This document shows, piece by piece, positions 32,500-44,001 of a DNA stretch of 64,000 nucleotides; position 1 is the first letter of the stretch; each line of letters begins with the position of its first letter. The translations under genes and the position numbers were made by a program. The stretch comes from Dipteronia dyeriana (taxonomy: Eukaryota; Streptophyta; Magnoliopsida; Sapindales; Sapindaceae): the NCBI GenBank assembly GCA_032871835.1, contig CM065299.1, positions 41,614,706-41,678,705 of the forward strand, written 5' to 3'. The notes under the pieces are model-generated. The model made no database searches, was not told where the DNA came from, and was given only the letters and a program-made list of their open reading frames with translations.

Positions 32500-33480
32500 G
32501 CCTGGAGTCACGAAGATATGATCGGGATAGATGCCCGAATAATATCCCACCACCTCGCAGTAAGCCCGAATGCAAAATCGGTAATACAAAAGAGAAGATC
32601 GTTCAATCCTGAAAGAAGTCAAGCAATCAAACAAGAGGTGGAAAAGTTATTAGCGACTGGATCAATCAGAGAAGTCAGCTACCCTTAGTGGGTCGCCAAC
32701 GTAGTCCTCGTCCAGAAGAAAAATGGACAATGGAGAATGTGTGTAGATTTCACGGATCTAAACAAGGCATGTCCAAAAGATAGCTTCCCACTTCCAAGGA
32801 TAGATCAGCTGGTGGATGCCACAGCAGGTCATGAATTGCTCAGCTTCATGGACGCTTACTCGGGATATAATCAGATCCGAATGAACAAAGCTGATGAAGA
32901 AAAAACAGCTTTCACAACGGATCAGGGTTTATATTGCTACACAGTAATGCCCTACGGTTTAAAAAATGCAGGAGCTACGTACCAAAGGTTGGTCAACAAA
33001 ATCTTCACTTGGCAAATAGGAAGGAACATGGAAGTGTACATTTATGACATGTTGACTAAAAGCGTCTCAGCAGATGAGCATGCCCGCGACCTCCGAGAGA
33101 CATTTGATGTTTTAAGAAGATACCAGATGAAATTAAACCCAAATAAATGTTTATTCGGAGTCCATTCGGGAAGATTCTTGGGTTTTCAAGTCCATCAATG
33201 AGGAATCGAAGTTAATCCCGAGAAGATCCAGGCTTTGCAAGAAATGACCTCACTTAAAACATTGAAAGAGGTACAGCGCTTAACATGGTGTTTAGCCTCA
33301 TTGGGAAGATTCATCTCAAGGGCTACAGACAGGTGCACACCTTTCTTCAAGATAATCAAAAAAGGGAAAGGCCTAGAGTGGAATAAAGAGTGTGATCAGG
33401 CATTCTTAAAAATAAAAGAGTACTTGGGGCAAGCTCCCATCCTCTCAAAACAGCAAAAAGGGGAAATACTTCAGCTGTAT
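32500..33480 (+). pseudogene. G2 reverse transcriptase
   Basis: RT lead RRSFNPERSQAIKQEVEKLL, palm WRMCVDFTDLNKACPKDSFP, MDAYSGYNQIRMNKADEEKT, PYGLKNAGATYQRLVNKIF, then VYIYDMLTKS at about 33035-33064 where the catalytic VYVDDMLVKS is expected. The first catalytic Asp is thus Tyr. Stops occur at 32686 and 33201. The thumb continues to QRLTWCLASLGRFIS and FFKIIKKGKGLEW. Confidence 0.9.
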
Positions 33481-33790
33481 CTGTCAATAACCAAGCTTGC
33501 GGCAAGTTCAGTCTTACAGAACAGCAGATGGAGTGCAGAAACCAGTGTATTATACTAGCAAGGCACTCGTACCGACCGAGACCAGGTACTCACAGGCAAA
33601 GAAGATAGCCTTAGCATTGGTTTCAGCAGCAAAAAAGCTTAGACCATATTTTCAGGCCCATACGATCCAGGTTCTCACCAATTGCCCATTAAGACAAATC
33701 TTACAAAAGCCAGAGATATCAGGAAGACTTACTAAATGGGCAATCGAGTTAAGTGAATTCGACATTCATTATGTCCCCTGAACCTCCCTC
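33460..33790 (+). pseudogene. G2 first RNase H (retroviral RT-linked type)
   Basis: LQLYLSITKLAASSVLQ leads (after a frameshift near 33530) to YYTSKALVPTETRYSQAKKI, ALALVSAAKKLRPYFQAHTI and LTKWAIELSEFDIHYVP. These are the usual landmarks of the RNase H fused to Ty3/gypsy RT. A stop stands at 33781. Confidence 0.85.
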
Positions 33791-33802
33791 AAAGGACAAG
33801 CG

Positions 33803-34330
33803 GTGGCAGACTTCATAGCCGACTTCACAGAACCAAACCTGGAAGCAAAAAGACTGTTGGATAAAAGTTTCCCATGGAAACTATATGTTGATGGTTCTTC
33901 AAACAGTTATGGCAGCGGAGCAGGGATCATAGTTCGCACCCCAAAAGAAGATGATGTTGAATGTGCCGTGAGATTTGATTTCAAAGCAACCAATAATCAA
34001 GCCGAATACGAGGCATTGTTAGCTGGACTCAGAGTCTGCATAGCTCTTGGGGCAGATGAAGTTGAGATATTCAGTGATTCACAGGTTGTTGTCAACCAGG
34101 TTATGGACGAGTACCAAGCCAAAGATGAAGGAATGATTGCCTACCGTGACATCGCAAAACAGCTCCTCCAAAAATTTAAAGAATACAAGATCGCTCAGAT
34201 CCCCAGAGAAGAAAATGAAAAGGCAGACGCTTTATCTAAATTAGCGTCAGCAACAATCTCAATCAGATCTAAGACCATTCCAGTTGCACACCTCCTTAAA
34301 CCGAGTACAACTGAACCTAAGCATTTGTAA
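33803..34330 (+). pseudogene. G2 second RNase H (Tat-specific, archaeal/plant type)
   Basis: LYVDGSSNSYGSGAGIIV, NNQAEYEALLAGLRVCIALG, IFSDSQVVVNQVMDEYQAKD and IPREENEKADALSKLAS carry the D-E-D-D residues of a type I RNase H. A second, complete RNase H domain after the first is a hallmark of the Tat lineage. The frame is open over 175 residues, the best preserved catalytic domain of G2. Confidence 0.9.
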
Positions 34331-34363
34331 ATTTTAAAAATCCGAGCACTGCAAGACGGTTGG

Positions 34364-35500
34364 ATGGTCCAGCTGAGAAGGTTCCTGGAAGAAGGCGTGC
34401 TCCCAAAAGATCTTGTATTAGCAAAGCGCATCAGGTATCGATCGGCTATGTATACCATGATCGGAGGAGAATTATACAGAAGGGGGTTTTCCCGAGCTCT
34501 CCAGAGATGTATACCGGAAGAAGATGCATATCGAATACTTCAAGAGATCCACAGAGGAGTTTGCGGGAATCACACTGGGGGTAGGAGTCTGGCGCATAAG
34601 GTACTCAGGCAAGGCTATTATTGGCCTACACTTTTCTCAGATGCATAGCAATGGTCGGAAAGTTGCAACACCTGTCAAAGAATTGCCAATGATATCCGGC
34701 AACCCCCAGAAAAGCTCAGAAATCTCACTGCCCACGGCCATTTGCCATGTGGGGCCTAGACCTGATCGAGCCAATGCTAGCTGGGACAGGGGGCGGAGCG
34801 AAGCACGCTATAGTAGCTGTCGATTATTTCACAAAATGGGTAGAAGCTGAAGCGCTGGTGCATATCACGGAAGCAAACACCATAAATTTTGTAAAGAAAA
34901 ACATACTTTATAGTTTGGAGTTCCGGACACTATAATCACCGACAATGGCACTCAGTTTGATAACCAAAAGTTCAGACAGTTGTGCGAGAAGTATCATATT
35001 GCTAACTACTATGTGACACCAGCTCATCCATAAACAAACGGGCAAGTAGAAGCAGTAAATAAAATTATTAAGCACACCATCAAAGCAAAGTTAGATGACA
35101 AAAAAGGAAGCTGGGTTGAAAAGCTTCCTGAAGTATTATGGTCATATCGGACGACTGCAAGGAATTCAACAGGAGAAACTCCGTTCACCCTAGCGTTCGG
35201 AATAGAAGCTGTCATCCTCGTAGAAACATCGTACGATGAAGAACAAAATGTTGATACGCTACTACAAAGTTTGGATGAGCTAGAAGAAAAAAGGGAAAAG
35301 TCTCGAATAAGAAATACAACATATCAACAAAGAGTGGCTTGCCATTAAAACTCTAGTGTTCGGATCAGGAAATTTCAGTTAGAAGACCTGGTGCTCAGGA
35401 AGGTTTCATTGAACACAAAACATGGAGCCGCAGGATCCCTGGCTGACAAATGGGAAGTAATAAATAAAATTACTCAGAATTTCCGAAAGGATAGCATCTA
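34364..35500 (+). pseudogene. G2 integrase
   Basis: An N-terminal H2C2 zinc domain (EIHRGVCGNHTGGRSLAHK, then QGYYWPTLFSDA and CNTCQ) leads into the core: GLDLIEPMLAG (first Asp), FTKWVEAEALVHI, ITDNGTQFDNQKF (second Asp) and NGQVEAVNKIIKHTIKAKL (Glu). The tail is EVLWSYRTTARNSTGETPF and a C-terminal LVLRKVSLNTKHGAAGSL part. There are frameshifts near 34650, 34740 and 34925 and stops near 35031 and 35346. Confidence 0.87.
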
Positions 35501-35917
35501 GTTCGGGATTTAAAAAAAAGGCATATGATAATAAGAACATATGGAAGCAGAGCATGATAATAAGAACATGCAAATATAATTCTCGGGATCATCAAATCCT
35601 GAATGGGCGGAGAAGCTTGTAGGAGCATGCCAGCCGAGCAGGGTCAAAATAACCTTGGCAAAAAGGCAAACCCGATGCACCAGACTTTGGAAAAATGCTC
35701 GGGACGCTATATGGAAAAATTCCTGTGAAATGCGTAGCTGTGTTGAAGCAACTTTTTTTAAAAAAAGGAGCTCAACGATTCGGCAAAACCTTACGCATAA
35801 AAACTTGGGAGACGTTCTTGGTATTGCATAAGGACTCGAACATATGATCATGGTGAGCCTTGATGTAATGTTCGGGTAGCAACCGGGTATGAAACACAAG
35901 TGCAAATTTGCCTGTTT

Positions 35918-36410
35918 CAAGCTGACTCGGTTAATAATAAAGAGCCAGTTTAATAAGATACTTGGCAATTGAAGTCATTCGGGTAACAACCGGTTTAATA
36001 AGACACTCGGTTAAGTTACCCGAACATGAAAGAAGCTAGTTTAATAAGACACTTGACAATTGAAGTCATTCGGGTAACAACCGGTTTAATAAGACACTCG
36101 GTTAAGTTACCCGAACATCGGAGAAGACAGTTTAATAAGATACTTGGCAATTGAAGTCATTCGGGTAACAACCGGTTTAATAAGATACTCAGTTAAGTTA
36201 CCCGAACATGGAGCCAATTTAATAAGATACTAGGCAATTGAAGTCATTCGGGTAACAACCAGTTTAATAAGATACTCGGCTAAGTTACCCAAACATCGAA
36301 GAAGCCAGTTTAATAAGATACTTGGCAATTGAAGTTATTCGGGTAACAACCGGTTAAATAAGATACTCGGTTAAGTTACCCGACCATCAGCCAGTTTAAT
36401 ACAACACTCG
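35918..36410 (+). repeat. Tandem repeat block, five-plus units of 84-94 bp, in the G2 3' region
   Basis: The marker GTCATTCGGGTAACAACCGG recurs at about 35972, 36066, 36158, 36242 and 36331. Each unit has arms TTCGGGTAAC and GTTACCCGAA, which are exact complements about 40 bases apart, plus AGTTTAATAAGA(T/C)AC. Tandem repeats between pol and the 3' LTR are known in Tat/Ogre elements and can seed satellites. Confidence 0.93.
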
Positions 36411-36546
36411 GCAATAATCAACAAAAAATAGACCAAAACCATTCAACTATGAAAAAAATTGAATTTTATTGCTCCTAAAAGAATGGTTACAGTTGAAAGA
36501 ATGGTTCTTTACAAGTAAAAAATAAAGATTCTACAAATCTACAAAA

Positions 36547-39545
36547 TTAAGGTTGCGAGGATTTCGAGCCTTTGCCAATACTCGGATCTGGCACCATCTC
36601 ATACTCACGAAGCAGGCTCTCATTAGACGGCCAAGAAATATTGTCGACAGTATCATCCCTCCACTGGCTGTAATCTTCACCCGGGACTGGCCCGACATCC
36701 GGGACTACACCTTCAACCGACTCTTGACTTGCGTTAAAGGTCGAGAGAGAATGCTCGGATGGAATATCTAAATGCATAGGATGGGGATCTTTGCCTTGAC
36801 TACGACAATAGGCTCTCCATTCCTTCATCTGAATCCAAAGAGATTCCAAGGACTGGTCCACATGGTGTTTGATTGACAACTCCCAATTAGCACGGGCTTT
36901 CTCGGTCGCCCTATTCTTGACTTTGAAGAACTCGTCGGCCGAAACTAGCCCACGTTGAAATTCCCGAAGAAGTAGGGCATCATAAGCAGGGGATCTTTTA
37001 AAACGATCCACCCCTTGGACTTCTAGTTCCAACCTGGCCTCTCGGGAAAGGGATTCAACTGTCAGCACTTGGCGCTCCAGATCTTCAATTTTTTTGTCAT
37101 ACGCCGACTTCGCCTGCTCCGCCTCCTGCTCGGCCTTAAGCATGGATTCTTCAGCAGAAGAAAGATGATTTTGAAGCGATGCAACCTTCTCCTCTGCCAG
37201 AGATGCCTTGTCCTCGGCTTCAACCTGTTTCGCTAGGCAGTTGTCGGCAAATATCTGTACAGAGCCGACCTCTTGCTGATAAGCGTTCATCTCGAGCATG
37301 ACCCTCCTCACTCGCCTTCAGTTGAGCCTCTAGACGCCTAATCCGATCGGCTTGACATTGTTGCGTCTGAACAAGCTCAGCAAATTCGGCAACCATCTGC
37401 AAAGGAATATACTTAGAAATCCGGCAGAAGCAAAACAATAAAGGAGTCAGAATTAACTAAGTCAGATTTAACTTACATAAGATGCGCCGTTGAAAAAGTT
37501 TTGGAGACGTTCGGTCAGTGAACCATCTCTAAAACCGCTCCAGCGGTCCTCCCCGATATAAGCCCGACCAGAGGACATCTTTTGAAGCATATCCTAGGGA
37601 GAAAGGAATAAAGGATCCCCCGAGGGTTCAGCTCCTAGATTTCAAAACTCGGGGGCAGGAGAAGCCCTATTCGGCTCTAAGGATGGAGAAGGAACCCCCA
37701 AAGATTCAGTCCCCATATCTCCAACTTCGGGGGTAGAAGAAGCCCTACACGGTTTTGAAGTGGCTGCATCTACTGATGCTCCAGCACCAACACTCAGGGC
37801 AATCTCATCCGTAACATCTTCGTCACTGGAGTCAATGAATGAGACCACCCGAGGAACTTTGAAAGGACGAGATGGTGAACCAACTGCCTTTCGCTTTTTA
37901 CCCTAAGAACGGTGGAAGTTAAGATCAGCTACAAGATCTCCCTGCGGATCATCCCGAAAAGACTCAAAGAATTCGGTACCAGCAGGCACTTGATCCATCG
38001 AGACGTTACCACCGTCGCCAGCTTCAAACCGTCCAACAGGCTCTTCATCTGGATACTCATACTGCCTCTCCCTATTTTTAGGCAGGTTGGTGTCAGTCGG
38101 CTCACCTTGGCCACTTGGACCAGCAAAATCCTGAGTAGAAGGCTGAGCACCCCGACCAACTCACTCAAGAATTTTCTCAGCAATATCAGTTTCCTCATCA
38201 GCTTCGGGTGGAGCAATACCCTCATCGTCCTGACGGGAAGCTTCCTTTCTACTCGCTTGTAAAATCGCCTTCACCTGGCGAGTTTGAAGATCGCTGACAA
38301 AGTCCGTATCAAACACTAAAAAAAAAAAATTAAAAAAAATTTAATTATGTTAAAAAAAAATAAGAAGCAAAGAAATACAACAGAAAGGGCACCGGGTTAC
38401 TTACATCGCCTGTGATGGCCCGAAATCTGTCTGAAGAAACCGAGCTTTATCAAGTCATCCTCTTTGAAAAGATAGCTCTTGCTCCTCTTTTCCAGAGTAC
38501 GAACTGCTGCCCGAGTCAGCCTCTTCAGCTCTGAATCACTATAGTCAATTGTTTTCTTGTTCCACACTTCGAGGGAACAAAAGAAGCTAGGAACACTCAA
38601 TACCATTTGGGAATCCCCAGATCGAACAGTGGTATCAAGCCCGAGAGCCCCTCCAGCAAAAAACCAACTGTTCTTCCCAAATTTGTTGGATGTAGGGAAT
38701 CCCCATATGAAACCCTGCTTTTTTGGGTCATCAAAAGCATCGACCCCCTGATTCACCTTTGCTTCTTTGGGGACCCAACTCTCCGAAGTAGTAGACGTAA
38801 GAAAATAGGTCCCTGTTCTGCTAACATGCCTCAGCGTAAAGAAATGCCTGATTTCATTAGAGGAAGTCGACGAAAGGTTCATTCCACTGAACATGTGCCA
38901 CATACACATCAAGGCTTTGTAACTATTCAGGGCCAACTGAGCTGGGGCTATCCCTGCTTCAGCCAAAAACCAGGCAATAAAAGGCTGAAGGGGAAGTGTT
39001 ACACCGCAGCAAAGCATCGATCCATAAATCACGACCATGCCCTCAGGAGGATTCCATACTGCTCTATCCCCCGCAGAAACGAAAGTGACCGAGTCAGGCA
39101 AGTCGAATCGGGAGCGATATTTTTCTATCTCAGCTGGCCTGACCACATTCGGCTCATTATCAAAGCCACTCAGGCGAGTATCAGAAAACAAAAGACGAGA
39201 CGCCCTGTACACTTCATCAATGTCACCCTCGTTAACAGTCTGTTCCCTGGTCTGAACGCTGCTCAAGCCGTGCTTGTATACCTTACTTCTGCTCTGATGT
39301 TTACCCATCCTTCGAAAAGATACCCTGTGATCAGAAATATCAGAATCAGAACTAGATGCAGAACTCGATACAGGGTTGAAAGCTACGTCAGGGTGAAGTC
39401 CAGAAACATCAACCTCTAAGAATGAAGGTTCATCTATTGGGATATCCCCCAATAATCGTTTAATGAAAGATACTAACTGGAAATCCCCACGTTCTAATGC
39501 ATCAAATGCGATTTTAAAGAGACGATAGCGGGAAGATGGCCCCAT
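36547..39545 (-). CDS. G2 antisense spliced gene: gypsy-type-transposon domain plus coiled coil (degraded)
   Basis: On the minus strand, exon 1 (39545-38405) opens with an ATG and runs 380 codons; it contains YRSRFDLPDSVTFVSAGDR, WNPPEGMVVIYGSMLCCGVT and LPLQPFIAWFLAEAGIAPAQ, the pattern of the Pfam family of putative gypsy-type transposon proteins (Transposase_28). GTAAGT follows. Exon 2 (38315-37477) starts after a T-rich tract and TAG and is acidic and low in complexity. It ends again at GTAAGT; exon 3 (37396-36547) starts after TTTGCAG and codes a long coiled coil (RIRRLEAQLKA..., then SSAEESMLKAEQEAEQAKSA). Both introns keep the phase. Breaks: stops near 38162, 37900, 37640 and 37590 and a frameshift near 37312. 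About 940 codons. Role unknown. Confidence 0.72.
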
Positions 39546-40010
39546 TAAAACTAACCTTGAATTGAGATTGATGCAAGATCTTCAAGCGGAGAATCGCGAA
39601 CTTCTGGATAAAGAAATATGAGCAATTTCTACTGAATTTTTGAGAATAAACCAACAATGTCTCTCAGCGAAGAATTTAAAGATGAGACGGCACGAAACCC
39701 TAGGATTTCAAAGCGGGAAAAAATTTATGATGAAACTCGATGAAGTAGGCGGCGCTTGGGGAAATGCAAAAATCATTTTTCAAAAATGATATTGAAAAAC
39801 GAAGAGATGAGGGACGCGTATCAAAACAAGAAGTAGCCCTCAACCGTCAGAACTTGAAAACGTCGCTATCATTTAAGATCTCCCGTGATGGAGCGAATCG
39901 AAATTACAGAGTCACCATTAAGACGCGCCATTATGACAAGATGGCTATTCTGTCGAGAGAAAATTAAGATGAATAAATACTCTTGCCCGAAATGAAATTT
40001 TCTCGGCAAA

Positions 40011-40028
40011 AATATTTTAAGGGGGTAT
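40011..40028 (+). other. Polypurine tract of G2
   Basis: TTTTAAGGGGGTAT immediately before the 3' LTR start TGTCG; plus-strand DNA synthesis would be primed here. Confidence 0.8.
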
Positions 40029-40904
40029 TGTCGTATGTAAATTTTACCAAGCATACACGTCATTGACAGGAAGGAAAAAATAGCTAGGTGGACACCCAAA
40101 TATGCATTCGGGAAATATCCTATAAGGTATCATTAAATAGAAGAAAGCCCGAGTAAGCATATATTGAATAAAACCTACTCGAGATCAGTTAACAGCACTC
40201 GGGACCGGTTAAACAACGCTTCCACTCGGGCTCAAATGGTGCTACTCGGGACCATCAGGAATTACTCTTACTCGGGAATAAATATGACTCGAGTAAGAGT
40301 TTGGTGCTTATTTCATACGGATTAAGTCATTAAATATGCGACGATATCCATCAAGAAGGAATCCCAAATAAAATAGAGCATTAAATTAGAAGAGTCTCCA
40401 ATCAGGAAATAACTTGATTTCTTTGCAAAGGCTTCATTCTTATAAGGAAACAAGTCCAAATTGAACTGCACAACTAGAATCTCGCTCGATTTTCATAAGA
40501 GACTCCGAAACAGGAAAGAAGACAAATCGACCTCAAGAAAGTAACCGAATCACAATTAAATACAAAGATCTTATATTACTTGTACAAGGCAGATTAGGGT
40601 TCTATAAACATATAAATAGACCCATAATCTCGTCCAGAAAAGATATAGGCAATATAGCATACAACAATTATAGTAAATACAGAGAGAAAACAAAGAGATC
40701 GTGAGCTTGTAAACATCTTATTCTCTTAGTGGATTTTGGCTTGGTTGATCCTTCAACCACCCGTGGATGTTTCTCCGGCCATCGAAGTTTTACCACGTAG
40801 AACTTGGCTTTGTTACTCTCTCTGCATCTCTTTCTCTTTAATTCAATAGCCGAAATCCAATTCTTGTTGGCTTTTTTGTCATAATCCAGAAATCGGCGTC
40901 AACA
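40029..40904 (+). repeat. 3' LTR of G2 (876 bp)
   Basis: Matches the 5' LTR with about 35-45 differences by eye, mostly C/T and G/A transitions, and the same ACTCGGG boxes. It ends GGCGTCAACA before the TSD AGTTT. Confidence 0.95.
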
Positions 40905-41348
40905 AGTTTAATATTTAAATTTGAAGTTAAAGAGTTTAAATTCAAATAAAAAAGGAAACAAACTAATTAAAATCTTTAAAGATATCAGATATCTTTAAAG
41001 ATTTGATTAATTAGTTTTATTATAATATATAAAGTGTATATACGTGTATCTATATACATATATATGATATATGTTTTTTTGGAAACGTACAACACAACAT
41101 ACGTTCAGAATTGAGAGTCAATTTTTGAGCTTAGAAAAAAAGAGAAGCAAACCTTTAGAAAGATCTTGTGGTTCAAATCAGGATGTTGATCGAAAAAGAA
41201 AGAATGAGCCTTTTAAAGCTGGTATGAAATAGTTTCATCTCCTTCATATTGTTTTCATTTACACTATACAAATGGGTTAGTTGATGATTGTATAAAATTT
41301 TTAAAATATTCCGCAGTGTAATCTGTAACCCTGGGCACTAACAGTCCA

Positions 41349-42500
41349 AGAGTGAGCAAATTGAGTTGTGGTACCAAAGGCTTGGCTACATAAACTATCG
41401 AGATTTGAGAATCTTAGATAAGTTCAAAGTTGTGCGTGGGCTTCTCGAACTCGGGAAGAAAGTTGATGGTATTTGTGGACCTTGTCAACAAGGGAAACAA
41501 ACTAAAAGCATACACAGGAAAGACTAGTATCTCACCACCAAGGAGCCATTAGAGCTCTTACATATGGACCTTATGAGTCCTATGCAAACCGAGAGTCTTA
41601 TTGGCAAGAGATACATTTTTGTATGCGTTGATGATTTCTCTAGATTTACATGGACATATTTTCTTAGAGAAAAGTCTGAAACTCTTAAAAAATTTAAAAT
41701 GCTTTGCACTAAAATTCAAAATGAGAAAAACTCTCACATTAAAAGCATTAAAAGGATTAGGAGTGACAATGGGAGGAAATTAAAAAATGCTTGTTTTGAA
41801 AGCTTTTGTAATAGCTTTGGCATTTCCCATGAGTTTTAGCTCCTCGAACTCCAAAAAAAAATGAGGTTGTTAAGAGGAAGAATAGAGTCTTTCATGAGAT
41901 GGCCCGTGTGATGTTTCTTAGCAACAATGTGACTAGGAACCTTTGGCCAGAGGCCATTAATCCAACTGGTTACATAGAAAATAGAGTTTTTCTAAGGCAC
42001 AGTACTATACAAACCTCCTATGAGTTATGGAAGGGTAGAAAGCCAAATGTTTACTACTTCCACTCATTTGGAAGCAAATGCTACATTCTTAATGACCAAG
42101 ATCAACTTGGTAATTTTGATGCCAAAAGTGATGAGGAAATTTTCATTGACTATGCCTTCAAAATTAAGACCAATAGAGTGTTTAATTTGAACACTATGAG
42201 TGTCATGGAATCGTCTAATATTGTCATAGATGATTGTAGGCCTAAGACTAGTGACCATGATAAAGAGGTTATTGTGATTGATGATTCTTCCTTGGAGAAG
42301 AATGGTGAGACTTCAAGTAATGTGAAGTCAAACCATGATGAAGTGGTCATTGAACTGTTTGATGGAGATCCATCTTTGGACTCTAAAGAAAGACATCTCT
42401 ATAATAAGAATGATATACTTGGAGATGTGAATGAGGGTGTTAGGACTAGGCTTCAGTTAGCTATACTTGTTAGACCTCTCAAATTGAACCCAAAAAGGTT
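41349..42500 (+). pseudogene. Element C pre-integrase and integrase
   Basis: The reading resumes after the B LTR with LWYQRLGYINYRDLRILDKF, DGICGPCQQGKQTKSIH, LLHMDLMSPMQ (first Asp), FVCVDDFSRFTWTYFLREKS and RIRSDNGRKLKNACFESFC (second Asp). After a stop at about 41837 it continues with KRKNRVFHEMARVMFLSNN, and SFGSKCYILNDQDQLGNFDA with the usual copia C-terminal extension. The catalytic Glu region is frame-broken. Confidence 0.85.
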
Positions 42501-42509
42501 GATGAAGCC

Positions 42510-43330
42510 TTGAATAATAAGTTTTGGGTTTTTGCTATGGAAGAAAAACTAAACCAATTTGAAAGATATGAGGTTTGGACACTAATTCTTAGACCCAAGA
42601 ACACCAATGATATTTATACCATATGGGTATATAGGAACAAGTCGGATGTGGATGATAACATTGTGCGCAATAAGGCTAGATTTATAGCACAATGATACTC
42701 TAAAATTGAGGGTATCGATTTTGAGAAGACTTTTGCTCTGGTTGCCCGTCTAGAGTCCATAAGGCTTATTTTGTCCATGTCATGTGTGCACAAGTTCAGA
42801 CTGCATCAAATGGACCCTAAGAGTGCCTTCTTTAATGGCTTATTGCAAAAGGAAATGTTATTGAGCAACCAAAAGGGCATGTGGATCCACACCACCCCAA
42901 CCATGTCTATCACTTCAAAAAGGCTTTATATGGTTTGAAACAGGCACCGATGGCTTGGTATGAGCACCTCGCTCTCTACCTTGTTTACAATGACTACTCA
43001 AGAGGTAGTGTTGACATGACTTTGTTCTTCAAGAGCAACAATTATGAGCTCTTCATAGATCAGATCTATGTTGATGAAATTGTGTTTGGCTCCACCAATA
43101 AATCTAAAGTCTAATAATTTATTCATGTTATGTCTCTTGAATTTGAGATGAGTCTTGTTGGGGAGCTCAATTACTTCCTAGGTTTACAAATCAAGCAATT
43201 GCATGATGGGATTTTCATATCTCAAGCTAAGTATGTCTAAGAACCTAGTGAAGAAGTTTTGTCTTGAGAATGCAAAACATTGTGATACACCTATGAGTAC
43301 CACATTGAAACTAAGCAAGGATGCTAGTGT
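42510..43330 (+). pseudogene. Element C reverse transcriptase
   Basis: WVFAMEEKLNQFERYEVWTL, then VARLESIRLILSMSC, HQMDPKSAFFNG, KKALYGLKQAPMAWYEHLAL and the box QIYVDEIVFGSTN at about 43060-43090. YVDD is changed to YVDE, so the second catalytic Asp is Glu. Stops lie at about 42694 and 43114. Confidence 0.85.
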
Positions 43331-44001
43331 GTGGACCAAAGTCTATATCGTGGCAAGATTGATAGCTTGCTTTACTTGATCGCAAGTAGACCCAATATAG
43401 CTTTTAGTGTTGGTGTGTGTACTAGATACCAAGTAGATCCCAAGGAGTCCTATCTCTTATCTGTGAAGAGAATCATTCAATATGTGAATAGGACATCCAA
43501 CTATGGGATATGGTACTCTTTTGAAATTAATGCTAGCTTAGTTGGCTTTAGTGATGCAGATTAGGCCGAAAATTATGATTGTAGGAAGAGTACATCTAGC
43601 GCTTTTCCTAAGGAATAACTTGGTTTCACGATTTTGTAAGAAGCAAAATTCCATTTTTTTTATCCACATCTGAGACCGAGTACATAGCAGCCAGAAGTGC
43701 TCGTACACAACTCCTTTAGATGAAGCAAATGCTTATGGGTTACGGCTTTGATCAAGGTACTCTAACCCTTTTTTGTGATAACATGAGTGCAATTAACATT
43801 TTTAAGAATCATGTTCAGCACTTTAGAACTAAGCATATAGATATTAGACATCACTTTATTAGGGAGCTAGTTGAAAGAAAATGCATTGCAATTGAACATG
43901 TTGGCACAAATGATCAACTAGAGGATTTGTTCACTAAACCCTTAGACTCAACTAGATTCATATCACTTAGTAGGTCTATTGGGATTTGTCATATGTCTTG
44001 A
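43331..44001 (+). pseudogene. Element C RNase H
   Basis: YRGKIDSLLYLIASRPNIAF, VDPKESYLLSVKRIIQYVNR, then ETEYIAARSAR, LFCDNMSAINIFKNHVQHFR and DQLEDLFTKPLDSTRFISL, the RNase H tail of Ty1/copia. A stop at 43564 and a frame change near 43600 break it. Confidence 0.85.

Larger units (their letters stand above)
29023..40904 (+). mobile_element. Complete Tat-lineage Ty3/gypsy element G2 (11.9 kb); TSD AGTTT
   Basis: LTRs 29023-29896 and 40029-40904 begin TGTCGTATG and end TCAACA, and differ at about 4-5% of sites by eye. Flanks AGTTT (29018-29022 and 40905-40909) are identical. Inside are a primer site, gag, protease, RT, RNase H, a second RNase H, integrase, a tandem repeat block, an antisense spliced gene and a purine tract. 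The doubled RNase H and the antisense 3' ORF mark the Tat lineage (Ogre/TatIV-VI/Retand group). Gag-Pol is one frame with several stops and some frameshifts. Confidence 0.96.
27662..41343 (+). mobile_element. Solo LTR of copia family B, split by Tat element G2; TSD GTCCA
   Basis: Left part 27662-29022 begins TGTTAGGGTTTTTGCCC; right part 40905-41343 ends GGGCACTAACA. Without G2 it is about 1.8 kb and aligns with the LTRs at 50852 and 55993-57860. Flanks GTCCA (27657-27661 and 41344-41348) are identical. No B coding sequence is present, so this is a recombined solo LTR. The segment 28907-29022 is repeated imperfectly at 40909-41024. Confidence 0.92.

Noticed and set aside
35510..35968. A 152-codon minus-strand ORF at 35.5-36.0 kb
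   Set aside because: It overlaps the integrase end and the beginning of the tandem repeats, has no domain, and does not join the antisense gene in phase.
35918..36410. CRISPR-like array
   Set aside because: The units are contiguous 84-94 bp tandem repeats without unique spacers, inside a plant retrotransposon.
38607..39419. A 270-codon plus-strand ORF opposite the G2 antisense exon 1
   Set aside because: It is the shadow of the minus-strand exon 1, which has a recognisable domain and a proper splice donor; the plus frame has no domain and unusual composition.
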